Shown in pieces: positions 21,684 to 30,651 of a stretch of DNA of 64,000 nucleotides (position 1 is its first letter; every line of letters starts with the position of its first letter). A program made the position numbers and the translations under genes. The stretch comes from Calcarisporiella thermophila CBS 279.70 (Eukaryota; Calcarisporiellomycota). The DNA is taken from the NCBI RefSeq assembly GCF_041956535.1, contig NW_027192207.1:250810-314809 (forward strand). Direction: 5' to 3'. The notes under the pieces are model-generated. The model was not told the origin of the DNA, made no database searches, and was given only the letters and a program-made list of their open reading frames with translations.

Positions 21684-23267
21684 ATGCTCATATTATATGT
21701 ATATCTAATCATATTCCCATGCGTGTTATGCAATTCACTGTTGACGCTTGACTATGGTTCATATAATGGCACATTAGAAAATGGACTAGTGGTATGGCGT
21801 GGTGTGCGATTTGCTAAATCGCCGGTGGGTGAGCTACGGTTCCGTGCACCTCAGCCGCCAGAGTCTTTTACTTCTGTACAGCAGGCTGACAAGTTCGGAA
21901 GTAGCTGCATTCAATTCAATAATAATAGTGAGGATAATTCGTCCGAAGACTGCTTATTTTTGAACATCTGGAAGCCTTCAAACGCTCAGAATCTGCCGAT
22001 TCTGTTTTGGATATATGGGGGTAACTTTATATTGGGGTCATCATCGCTCGACAACTATGATGGATCTCATCTTGTCCGGCGATCAAACAACAGCATCATC
22101 TTTGTATCTGCCAACTATCGTCTGGGCCCCCTCGGCTTTCTTTCTTCCGAGGAAATACGCAGAGACGGAGATTTGAATGCAGGTCTTCTCGATCAAAAGA
22201 TGGCTTTAGAATGGCTTCGCAAGTATGCTCGTGCGTTTGGAGGTGACCCAGCGAAGATCACTGTCATAGGTGAGAGCGCAGGTGCCATCTCGATTGGATT
22301 CCACCTTCTATCAAGCGCTTTCACAGATCAGCCAGACGTGAGAGGAGAGCCGCAGGTAGAGCATCGGCAGGAGAATATTCTACAAACAGTGTCCCAGACT
22401 CCATTCGATAAAGCCATATTGATAAGCGGGTCTACGACAGCTTTATCTCACTGTCAACCATATCAGATCTATCAGGCTGTTTATGATAAAATTGTCGACA
22501 AGGTCGGGTGTTCAAAAGCTAATGGATCTCTGAGGTGTCTGAGAGAGAGCAACATTACTAACTTGCATGCTGTGGGAAAGGCTATGGTGCAAGCTTCGCC
22601 GCTTTTTCTTAGTTTTTCCCCCGTCGTTGATGGGAAATACGTTGTCAAAGATTGTTCGACTCTCTCGAAGAATCGCCATTTCGACCGGATTCCGCTCATC
22701 CTAGGGACAAGCACGAACGAGGGGACTCTTTACACTGCTAAATTGCCATCTAATACCACAGAAGAGTTCTTTGTGGGCATAAAGCGCATAATGCCATGTG
22801 TATCCAACACTTCTCTGCAAGAAATTGCTCGTTTGTATCCTGAAAGCATGGCCTATCCGGCTCATGAAACAAGAATGACTCTAGCATTCGGGGATCAAGC
22901 ATTCATGTGTCCAGCATTGGAAATGGCAAAGGCTTATTCTCCCAACCTATACAAATACCGGTTTGATCAGGCCAACGGTACTCTAGGCGCATATCACTCC
23001 GCTATCATCCCATATGTTTTTCACAACACACGCTATATGGCAGCTTCAGAGATGCAACTGGCGGACATTATTTCTGACTATTTCATCTCATTTGTCCGAT
23101 CAGAGGATCCTAATACCTACACTTCACACATCAAATGGCCCAAATATGCGACTGGGAATCAGATCGTATTTGTGGCCTCCAACACGAGACTTGAAAAGGA
23201 TCCCAGCGATAATGAGAGATGCGCTTTCTGGAACTCTTTCAATTACACTTGCTCCGCTTTTAAGTGA
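21684..23267 (+). CDS. Secreted type-B carboxylesterase, copy 1
   Basis: An intronless frame of 527 residues. A signal peptide (about 1-16) precedes an alpha/beta-hydrolase of the carboxylesterase/lipase (cholinesterase-like) family. Visible: the N-terminal WRGVRFAKSPVGELRFRAP block, SEDCLFLNIWKP, the oxyanion strand WIYGGNF (111-115), nucleophile Ser198 in GESAG, Glu346 in TNEG and His438 in GAYHSAIIPYVFHNT. It should hydrolyse carboxylic esters outside the cell; the substrate is unknown. The residue after the two oxyanion glycines is Asn, unlike the usual Gly. Several N-glycosylation sites are present. It is the first of four tandem paralogues on the same strand. Confidence 0.95.
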   Translation: MLILYVYLIIFPCVLCNSLLTLDYGSYNGTLENGLVVWRGVRFAKSPVGELRFRAPQPPESFTSVQQADKFGSSCIQFNNNSEDNSSEDCLFLNIWKPSNAQNLPILFWIYGGNFILGSSSLDNYDGSHLVRRSNNSIIFVSANYRLGPLGFLSSEEIRRDGDLNAGLLDQKMALEWLRKYARAFGGDPAKITVIGESAGAISIGFHLLSSAFTDQPDVRGEPQVEHRQENILQTVSQTPFDKAILISGSTTALSHCQPYQIYQAVYDKIVDKVGCSKANGSLRCLRESNITNLHAVGKAMVQASPLFLSFSPVVDGKYVVKDCSTLSKNRHFDRIPLILGTSTNEGTLYTAKLPSNTTEEFFVGIKRIMPCVSNTSLQEIARLYPESMAYPAHETRMTLAFGDQAFMCPALEMAKAYSPNLYKYRFDQANGTLGAYHSAIIPYVFHNTRYMAASEMQLADIISDYFISFVRSEDPNTYTSHIKWPKYATGNQIVFVASNTRLEKDPSDNERCAFWNSFNYTCSAFK

Positions 23268-23538
23268 TCATTTTACATATTCGCTCGAGAGATCACAATG
23301 ATGTGAAAGCTTGAGATTTCGTGTTAGCACAATGCAATGTACTGTATTGAACTCTTAGGTTTCTACTTGCATATAATGTGTGATATGTTTAGAATATTAA
23401 TGCATAACCTAATCTTGTATTAATGGGTTTAAGCTATTCATGACATGTCAATGTTTAGTTATCTGGCTTCATACTATTTTATATAGAGCTTTTAGAAAAT
23501 AGTATTCAATGATATAAACAGAAAAAAAAAAGAACACT

Positions 23539-23592
23539 AGCGTTAACGAGAGGTGCGCTTTCTGGACCTCTTACAATTTTTTTGCTTTAAAT
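23539..23592 (+). pseudogene. Relic of an esterase 3' end
   Basis: About 54 bp closely match the last codons of copy 2 (NERCTFWNSFNFFCFK), including the stretch ending in TTTGCTTTAAAT. No flanking esterase sequence is preserved. It shows that another copy once ended here. Confidence 0.75.
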
Positions 23593-23910
23593 ACAACTGA
23601 ATACCCTACAAACTACACGCTTTAGCGGGTCGCAAATTTGTATATTGCGCCCATAACCTCCTATTTAGTGTATAATATTGTATTAAGACTAGTAATCGCC
23701 TAGTAGTATCGGTTCTGGGATATTCGCAACCTGTTAATATCAAGTGATCCTATCCTATATTCCTGTTACATAACATCTCGGAGAGTTTAAAAGTATTATT
23801 CGAACGATAAGATAAATATAAGGGTAAATGGATAGGAGTTGCAGTCTAGAAGTGAGTGCCAGTGCGGGATGCTAAGGACTAGAAGTTGTTAGCAGGTCGA
23901 TTTCGAATTT

Positions 23911-23937
23911 GCGATACAAATTTTGAGACGAAACATT
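23911..23937 (+). pseudogene. Possible relic of an esterase 5' coding segment
   Basis: About 26 bp read ATTTGCGATACAA(A)TTTTGAG, nearly identical to the start of copy 3 (C-D-T-I-L-R, around 27328). Short, so only suggestive. Confidence 0.4.
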
Positions 23938-24001
23938 CCTAGCAATAAAGTACTACTTTGGAATTTGAAAAAACTCATCTTGATCGAAAACCAAAGTAGG
24001 G

Positions 24002-24009
24002 TATTTATA
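24002..24009 (+). promoter_or_regulatory. TATA-like element of esterase 2
   Basis: TATTTATA, 55 bp before the ATG at 24064. Its reverse complement is TATAAATA, the form found upstream of copy 3. Confidence 0.35.
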
Positions 24010-24063
24010 CCTCCTAATAAATAAATCCTTGGTCATTTCAATTTAATAGTTGAAGCTCCAGAG

Positions 24064-25653
24064 ATGCGAATTTTCATCATATTCATGATACATATTTTTC
24101 TGACAATGATCACCTGGGCGTTGGGTGATACGTTGTTGACGCTTGACTATGGAGTTTTCAATGGTACAGTTGAGAATGGACTATCGGTGTGGCGCGGTGT
24201 GCCGTTTGCTAGACCGCCAGTGGGAAAACTGCGGTTCAGGGCACCACAGCCTCCGCAGATGTCAACTTCAGTACAGCAGGCTAAGGAGTTCAAAGATAGC
24301 TGTTTACAGTTCGGGGATGAAGGGACAAACAGCGCTGGAATCACTTCCTCCGAGGATTGTCTATATCTGAATATCTGGAAGCCTACAGACGCCAAAAATC
24401 TTCCGATTCTCTTCTGGATACATGGCGGTTGGTTTATTATAGGTTCATCGTCACTCGCCTCTTACGATGGGTCGCACTTGGTCCGATACTCGAACAACAA
24501 TATCATTTTCGTGTCTGCTAATTATCGCTTGGGTCCACTTGGATTTCTTGCTTCTGAGGAAGTACGCAGAGGGGGCGATTTGAATGCTGGTCTTCTCGAT
24601 CAGAGAATGGCAATGGATTGGATCCGCAAATATGCGCGTGCATTTGGGGGTGACCCGACCCAGCTCACGGTCATGGGTGAGAGTGCTGGTGCATTTTCAA
24701 TTGGGTTTCACCTTCTTTCTGTCGCCTCCAAGGATAGGTACAGCGTAAGCGAACTTATGCGACTGGAGCCACTACAGGAGAAAGCTTTCCAACGTCCATT
24801 TGATAGAGCCATCTTGGCTAGTGGAGCTTCCACGAGTGCCTATAATTGCCCATCATACAAAAGTTTGCAACAAATCTACGACGAATTCGTTAAGAGAGTT
24901 GGCTGTTCAACAGCTAAAGATACACTAGAGTGTCTAAGGAAGTGCAATATGACTCTCTTGCATGATGCAGGCAAGGCGATGGCAAACTCGTCGACATTGT
25001 TTAATTTTATTCCTACCGTGGATGGAAAATATGTCAAGAAGGATTGTTCGTATATCTTGGAGAACTGCAAATTCCTCGCCATTCCGCTCATCGTGGGGAC
25101 AACCACTAATGAAGGAACCATATTTACGAGGAATTTGCCATCTAATACATGGAAGGAGTTCTCTGTAGGTTTGGAGCAAATAATCCCATGTGCGTCCAAT
25201 TCTTCCAAGCAGGAGATTGCCAGCTTGTATCCAAAAGTGGCAGAGTACCCAAAATACGAAGCACAATTGTCACAAGTATATGGAGATATGATTTTCATAT
25301 GTCCCACTCTAAAGTTGGTCCAGGCTTATTCTCCCAATCTGTACAAATACCGCTTTAATCAAGCTAGGGATCCGCTTGGAGCATTTCATACTGCCGATAT
25401 TCCGTACGCATTCCACAACACGCGCAGTATGACAACTTCACAAGTAAAGCTGGCGGATCTCATTTCGGATTATTATATATCGTTCGTTCGATCAGGAGAC
25501 CCTAACGCTCACACTTTCAACTTTAAATGGCCTAAATACGGTGATGGGCAGCAGATAGTATTTGAAGCCTTAAACACGAGACTAGAAATGGATACCAGCG
25601 ATAACGAGAGGTGCACTTTCTGGAACTCTTTCAACTTTTTTTGCTTTAAATGA
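24064..25653 (+). CDS. Secreted type-B carboxylesterase, copy 2
   Basis: Intronless, 529 residues. A signal peptide of about 21 residues is followed by the same fold as copy 1. Oxyanion strand WIHGGWF (120-124) with Trp where Gly is usual; Ser207 in GESAG, Glu350 in TNEG, His442 in GAFHTADIPYAFHNT. The three conserved disulfide cysteine pairs of the family appear kept. The bulky Trp beside the oxyanion hole is striking and should alter acyl-pocket shape or activity; the triad is otherwise complete. It ends with Phe/Cys-rich residues (FNFFCFK). Confidence 0.95.
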   Translation: MRIFIIFMIHIFLTMITWALGDTLLTLDYGVFNGTVENGLSVWRGVPFARPPVGKLRFRAPQPPQMSTSVQQAKEFKDSCLQFGDEGTNSAGITSSEDCLYLNIWKPTDAKNLPILFWIHGGWFIIGSSSLASYDGSHLVRYSNNNIIFVSANYRLGPLGFLASEEVRRGGDLNAGLLDQRMAMDWIRKYARAFGGDPTQLTVMGESAGAFSIGFHLLSVASKDRYSVSELMRLEPLQEKAFQRPFDRAILASGASTSAYNCPSYKSLQQIYDEFVKRVGCSTAKDTLECLRKCNMTLLHDAGKAMANSSTLFNFIPTVDGKYVKKDCSYILENCKFLAIPLIVGTTTNEGTIFTRNLPSNTWKEFSVGLEQIIPCASNSSKQEIASLYPKVAEYPKYEAQLSQVYGDMIFICPTLKLVQAYSPNLYKYRFNQARDPLGAFHTADIPYAFHNTRSMTTSQVKLADLISDYYISFVRSGDPNAHTFNFKWPKYGDGQQIVFEALNTRLEMDTSDNERCTFWNSFNFFCFK

Positions 25654-26359
25654 AAATTGTATAAAAAATTGAAATTTAGTTTATTGAAAAATTAAATATT
25701 GAAACTATAGTTTAAATTATATATCATGTAGTTGAAGCATTTATTAGTGAATACGCGTTTTATAAATAAGTTCTATTGTGACAGAAGTAATTTGGGACTT
25801 CTGGACTCATATAGTAAAATAATAGTAGAAATAAAAGAGAAAATTAGTAGTAAGAATCAGAAAACCAATTGCTGAACTATTAAATAAATAACAGGAAAAA
25901 CAAATAAACTGGATTCTTCATCTATAAACAAATAAGATAATAATTAAAAGTATGTAATATTAAGTTGCAAATTAAAAATCCTGACAATAAACCTCTAATA
26001 TCTAATATGAGAAATATTCATAATGACGTATCACTCAATGAACACAAGTAAAATAATAAGACACTCTTCCACAAGAAAATTTTTGAAAATTTTTCTAAGA
26101 TACGTAGCCAATTTTTTTTAAAAAAGAATGTGCAACATTAGTTAAAACTTATCGTGATTTTACAAATCATGCATATTTATAGGAGGCCTTCTATTTACTT
26201 GCCCATAATCAATTCAAGCACTATACAGAAGTATAATTTTAGTATTATGGAAAGTTTGTAAGAACGTATATAATTTTTTTAAAACCATCCCCTTGTGAAG
26301 AGCTCATAACTTTGTTGAAGCAATTTTTTTATCAGTGTAAAAAACGTTTAATTAATTGT

Positions 26360-26680
26360 TTATTTCCAAAAATTATTGATCTAAAGTTCTTTCGCAACTG
26401 GTTATTTCCCAAGAAGAATTTCTTCAATAATAAGATGAGAGTGCAGATGATAAACGAGAACTGAAATATTACTTTCAAATGTATATAGCTCTTACACATA
26501 TATATATGGGTACAATACTTCGCTTAATCTACTAAATCATCTAGCTAGATTCTCTTTTCTGAAGTAATGCCGATTCTATCTTCCGTTTCTTACCAGCAAT
26601 TTGTAATAATAGGTTTCTTATGAGGCTGTACTGGAACAAGTGCCAGTGTTTAAGTCAATTTTTAATTTTTCGTGCCTTGG
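26360..26680 (+). pseudogene. Decayed second copy of ribosomal protein eL29
   Basis: 26375-26420 aligns with the eL29 stretch coding [14 protein letters not shown]. 26611-26680 aligns with the eL29 end (EAVRA...ASA-stop) and continues into the eL29 3' flank (TTTTTAAT.TTTCGTG). Between them lie about 185 bp of unrelated DNA bounded on both sides by AATAATA (26426-26432 and 26605-26611), like a target-site duplication. Many substitutions destroy the frame. Confidence 0.7.
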
Positions 26681-27216
26681 TGAAAAGTTTTTACCACATT
26701 AAACTTTACGAATCTTCTGAGAGTGCTTGTAATGTCTCGGGCTATTTTCAACACCAATTAGGCACAAATGAATCACTTTTGGGCATGTAAAATTGCATCT
26801 CAAAAACTGGAACGAATATTAATTCGCTCGATGTATTTTCCCATGGAACTTGTTCAGTCTTCAAATATAATCATACGTCTTTGATCTTTTCAAAATTGCC
26901 AGCCACGTTCTTAATATTATGTAAGTATAAAAGTTCCATTAGGATTTTATAGCCAGATTGCCTCTAATCGTAAAATTTTCTTTGGCCCTTTGCAAACCTC
27001 TTTTCATATTGGTCGCAACGCACCTTTTGTTATATCGCTAGGATTCCAGCGATATTACAGGTACGCACGGATATGACTCTTTAGTTCATGGCATCCTTAT
27101 ATGTTCCTTCTTCGGGTCAATTACCCCTAGGTGCATCCCTTTAGCCCGAAACAAGAGGATGAAACCCGAGGCATTTCCTGGTTTGAAATCATTATTAATT
27201 GTAATTTCAATCGCTG

Positions 27217-27224
27217 TATAAATA
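27217..27224 (+). promoter_or_regulatory. TATA box of esterase 3
   Basis: TATAAATA, 62 bp upstream of the ATG at 27286. Confidence 0.5.
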
Positions 27225-27285
27225 GTGTTCAAATCAACCTTAAATTTGTTATTACGTAGCCCCATATTAGAATAACATTTCCCTC

Positions 27286-28887
27286 ATGCTTACAATATTG
27301 ATTTTCTTGGCTGCGTTTCCATGTGTCATTTGCGATACAATTTTGAGGCTCGAATATGGAATATTTAATGGCACTATTGAAAACGGGCTATCAGTGTGGC
27401 GGGGGGTGCCGTTTGCTAAACCGCCTGTTGGAGACCTGCGGTTCCGGGCACCGCAGCCACCGCAACAGTTCACTTCGGTTCAGAAGGCTGACACGTTCGG
27501 AAGCAGCTGCATTCAGTTTCGTACTCCTAGAGATAAAGAAAGTGCTGTAACTGACGTCTCTGAAGATTGTCTATATCTGAATATCTGGAGGCCCACAAAC
27601 GCTCAAAATCTACCCATTTTGTTCTGGATCTATGGAGGCGGGTTTTTAATGGGTTCTTCTTCGTTGCCTGCATTCGACGGATCCCATCTAGTCCAGAGAT
27701 CAAACAATAGCATCATTTTCGTATCTGCAAATTATCGCGTGGGTCCTCTCGGCTTTCTTTCTTCTGAAGAAGTTCGCAGGGATGGAGATTTGAATGCAGG
27801 CCTTCTCGACCAGAAAATGGCGTTGGAATGGGTCCGCAAGTATGCGAGTGCATTTGGGGGTGATCCGACGCAAATAACAGTTATGGGCGAGAGTGCAGGC
27901 GCTATTTCAATTGGACTCCATCTTATTTCTGCCTCTTCCACGGAGAGCTCCCGCTCAAATGGAAATTTAGAGTTGGGATCTCGGCAAGAGAACACTTCAA
28001 AGGCCTCAACAAAACGCCTTTTTGATAAAGCCATCTTGTCGAGCGGATCGCCGGCCGCCGAGACTTACTGTCGGCCATATAAGGACTTCCAATCAGTTTA
28101 CAACAGACTTCTCAAGAAAGTTGGATGTTATTCAGCCGCCAATACGTTGGAGTGTTTGAGGCAATGCGACATCAGATTGCTGCTCAATGCGGGCTATCAA
28201 TTAACGCAAACATCGAACCCTATCCTTGCGTTTAGTCCAGTTGTTGATGGAAGGTACATTGTTGAAGACTGCTCAGAGCGCTTGAAGCAACAAAAGTTCC
28301 TCCATGTTCCGCTCATTGTGGGAACCAACACCAACGAAGGCGTCTCCTTCGTAGATAGAATACCATTGAAAAATACTACATTAGTTCTATTTGCGGCCAT
28401 AAAGCGAGTTTTCCCGTCCGTTTCTATTTCTACTCTGCTGAGAATTGCTCAGCTATACCCAATTGGGGCAGCATATCCTAAATATGAGTCGCGGCTGTCT
28501 CTAGCTGTCGGAGAGGAATCGATAATTTGCCCTTCGTTAAAGCTGGCCAAGGCATTTTCACCCGATGTATATAAATACCGCTTTAATCAAGCCGAAGGTC
28601 CTAATGGAGCATTTCATGGTGCCGACATCCCTTACATGTTTCATAACACTCGGGGTATGATGGATTCAGAAGTTCAACTTGCGGACCTCATTTCAGACTA
28701 TTACATCTCTTTCATACAATCTGGAGACCCTAACACGAATTCTTCACACATCAAATGGCCCAGATATGACGCTGGAAAACAAATTGTATTTGAGGCTGAA
28801 AAAACTGGTCTGGAAAAAGACCCAAGCGACAACGAGAGATGCGATTTTTGGAATTCTTTTGACTATACCAGCTCTATTTTTGGGTAA
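27286..28887 (+). CDS. Secreted type-B carboxylesterase, copy 3
   Basis: Intronless, 533 residues, with signal peptide (about 1-16). The oxyanion strand is the canonical WIYGGGF (116-120). Triad: Ser203 (GESAG), Glu351 (TNEG), His444 (GAFHGADIPYMFHNT). N-terminal WRGVPFAKPPVGDLRFRAP and SEDCLYLNIWRP are typical. This is the least derived copy at the oxyanion position and the best candidate for an ordinary extracellular esterase or lipase. A decayed eL29 lies upstream, mirroring the intact eL29 upstream of copy 1. Confidence 0.95.
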   Translation: MLTILIFLAAFPCVICDTILRLEYGIFNGTIENGLSVWRGVPFAKPPVGDLRFRAPQPPQQFTSVQKADTFGSSCIQFRTPRDKESAVTDVSEDCLYLNIWRPTNAQNLPILFWIYGGGFLMGSSSLPAFDGSHLVQRSNNSIIFVSANYRVGPLGFLSSEEVRRDGDLNAGLLDQKMALEWVRKYASAFGGDPTQITVMGESAGAISIGLHLISASSTESSRSNGNLELGSRQENTSKASTKRLFDKAILSSGSPAAETYCRPYKDFQSVYNRLLKKVGCYSAANTLECLRQCDIRLLLNAGYQLTQTSNPILAFSPVVDGRYIVEDCSERLKQQKFLHVPLIVGTNTNEGVSFVDRIPLKNTTLVLFAAIKRVFPSVSISTLLRIAQLYPIGAAYPKYESRLSLAVGEESIICPSLKLAKAFSPDVYKYRFNQAEGPNGAFHGADIPYMFHNTRGMMDSEVQLADLISDYYISFIQSGDPNTNSSHIKWPRYDAGKQIVFEAEKTGLEKDPSDNERCDFWNSFDYTSSIFG

Positions 28888-29157
28888 AGTCTTCACACAG
28901 ACTTTACGTTGGCAAAAGACGAATTAGAATATAAAGCTAATGGATAAGTAATTGTAATATTGACTCTAATATTTATTTATTAATGTATTTCAGCCTTTAA
29001 TATTAAATTCAGAATCTTCCCAGCTTGTTAATATCTAAATGTCTAATTTATTAATATTTTAATCATGCATTATCTGCATAAATTTTTTCAAAATGTACTT
29101 AAAGACGTGTTTCTAACTCGACTAAATTTCAAACCTCTTATTTTCACAACGCATAGG
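28888..29157. other. AT-rich spacer
   Basis: No gene seen between esterase 3 and the deleted copy. Confidence 0.5.
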
Positions 29158-29577
29158 ATGTGGCTTTTTATGGTACTTCTCTCATACTTGTTGTGCGACA
29201 CGCTTTTGACACTGGATAATGGAGTATTTAACGGTATGAAAAAAAAGAGACCTTAGTATGGCGTGGGGTACCATATATTAAGCCGCCGGTTGGAGAATTG
29301 CGATTTAGGGCGCCCGAACCGCCACGGCGAACAATTATATCTCGTTCATACGCTCTGGAGACCTAACATGTTCACTTCACACACCAAAATTTGGGGTGAC
29401 ATACTCAGGATATTTAATGGCCTAAGTACGTCAGGAAACAAATTAAATTCGAAGCGGAAAATACGATGCGGACGACGCGGATCACTCTCACAATGTGAGA
29501 TGTATCTTCTGGAATAATCAATATCACCAACCAGATATCTCCAATAAAAATTATCCATACTGGTACCTCCACACATA
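29158..29577 (+). pseudogene. Esterase pseudogene with a large internal deletion
   Basis: Starts with an ATG and signal peptide (MWLFMVLLSYLLCDTLLTLDNG), is broken by a frameshift in an A-run (about 29238), then reads VWRGVPYIKPPVGELRFRAPEPP. Immediately after, at about 29326, it jumps to C-terminal sequence: NYISFIRSGD, then frameshifted WPKYVRKQIKFEAENT and NVRCIFWNN. Roughly 400 codons, including the whole catalytic triad, are missing. No function possible. Confidence 0.9.
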
Positions 29578-30651
29578 GTTGGATCTAGAAAACTCAGCTA
29601 GCACCACTACAAGGGTATGAAATATTGTCTTACTTAGGGTTACACCAAGCCTCCTTAATCCCTACAAAACATGGTAATAAAAAATGCTCAAAGAAGATTA
29701 CAAGAGCTTTAGGAGATGTTCACGATTTTCAAGTATCGGAGATAGTCACAAGCGAAAGGGGGCTTGCAAGTGTAAAATGGCTAGCTTAGCTGATAAACTA
29801 TTTGCAGCCAATCGGCTGTTTAAAAGTAAATGCTAGAGTTATAGTATAAGCAACAGGAAATATATTTGCGCAAGAAATGTTGTGCAGTCTATGGCCATAA
29901 CCTTGTTTTCAGATCGACCTTCAGATCAGCCCACTTCTGTCCCAGAATTCCAAATCCGACTTCTGCTTATATCCTTTTGGTCCCTGTGTTGTTTCGAAAT
30001 GACACTAAAAATAACCGAATCTCATATTAAATCATTTTCAATACCTATATTGTCATGATGGAAACATACGTTACATAACGAAAATCTCAAGAAAACAAAT
30101 AAATGTGCCTGCACTCCATTTTCCTATTGTATCCAACAATTATCACAAAAAGAGTGTTTCTGTACCAACCTTTATTTCCACTGCAGCAATACCCATGTGC
30201 CCACCCCTTAACACTCACACTGTAGTTGCCACGGGCCTAAATGTGAATAAACAATGCAGCCCCACTACAACTACCTTTGTTGCGTAATTATCTTCCAATT
30301 GATTACAGCTCATGATTCCTAACCCAAAATGCGAATACGAAACCCAGGACTTGGCACTGAGTTTTCATTGCGGAGAGAGGCTAAAGTCCGCAAAAGGCAA
30401 GATTGATTTCCTTATCTCACCTTTAAGGCTCAACATGTTTTAACATTCGAGTTCTATAGTTGGGATTGAGTTATCCGAGCCGAGAGTCCCACTTTTGAAA
30501 TATCAAACTACCTCGGACTTCAATCCAATTCCACGTTTTATCAGATCTCTCCGAGCCCCCACCTCCCTAATAAATACACCTTATTTAGCACTGCCATCAA
30601 ACAATTTGGTACTATTGCAGCTTCATTTTATTATATTATACTATTTCACCC
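29578..30651. other. Intergenic, with a segment repeated at 32.6-32.8 kb
   Basis: No intact gene. About 29770-29990 is a diverged copy of 32620-32840: shared stretches include TGATAA.CTATT...GCCAATCG and CCAGAATTC. A 60-codon frame at 30105-30287 has no motif. Confidence 0.45.

Larger units (their letters stand above)
23268..24063. other. Intergenic between esterases 1 and 2, with esterase debris
   Basis: AT-rich. It holds a piece of an esterase 3' end (23539-23592), a possible bit of an esterase 5' end (about 23911-23937), and a 9-bp inverted repeat CTACTTTGG/CCAAAGTAG at 23953-23961 and 23991-23999, upstream of copy 2. Confidence 0.5.
25654..27285. other. AT-rich intergenic with a decayed eL29 copy
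   Basis: About 1.6 kb without an intact gene. It contains the eL29 relic (26360-26680) and the promoter of esterase 3. Otherwise very AT-rich and featureless to my reading. Confidence 0.5.

Noticed and set aside
24876-25307. Long antisense frames inside the esterase genes
   Set aside because: They arise from codon bias of the sense strand and carry no motif of their own.
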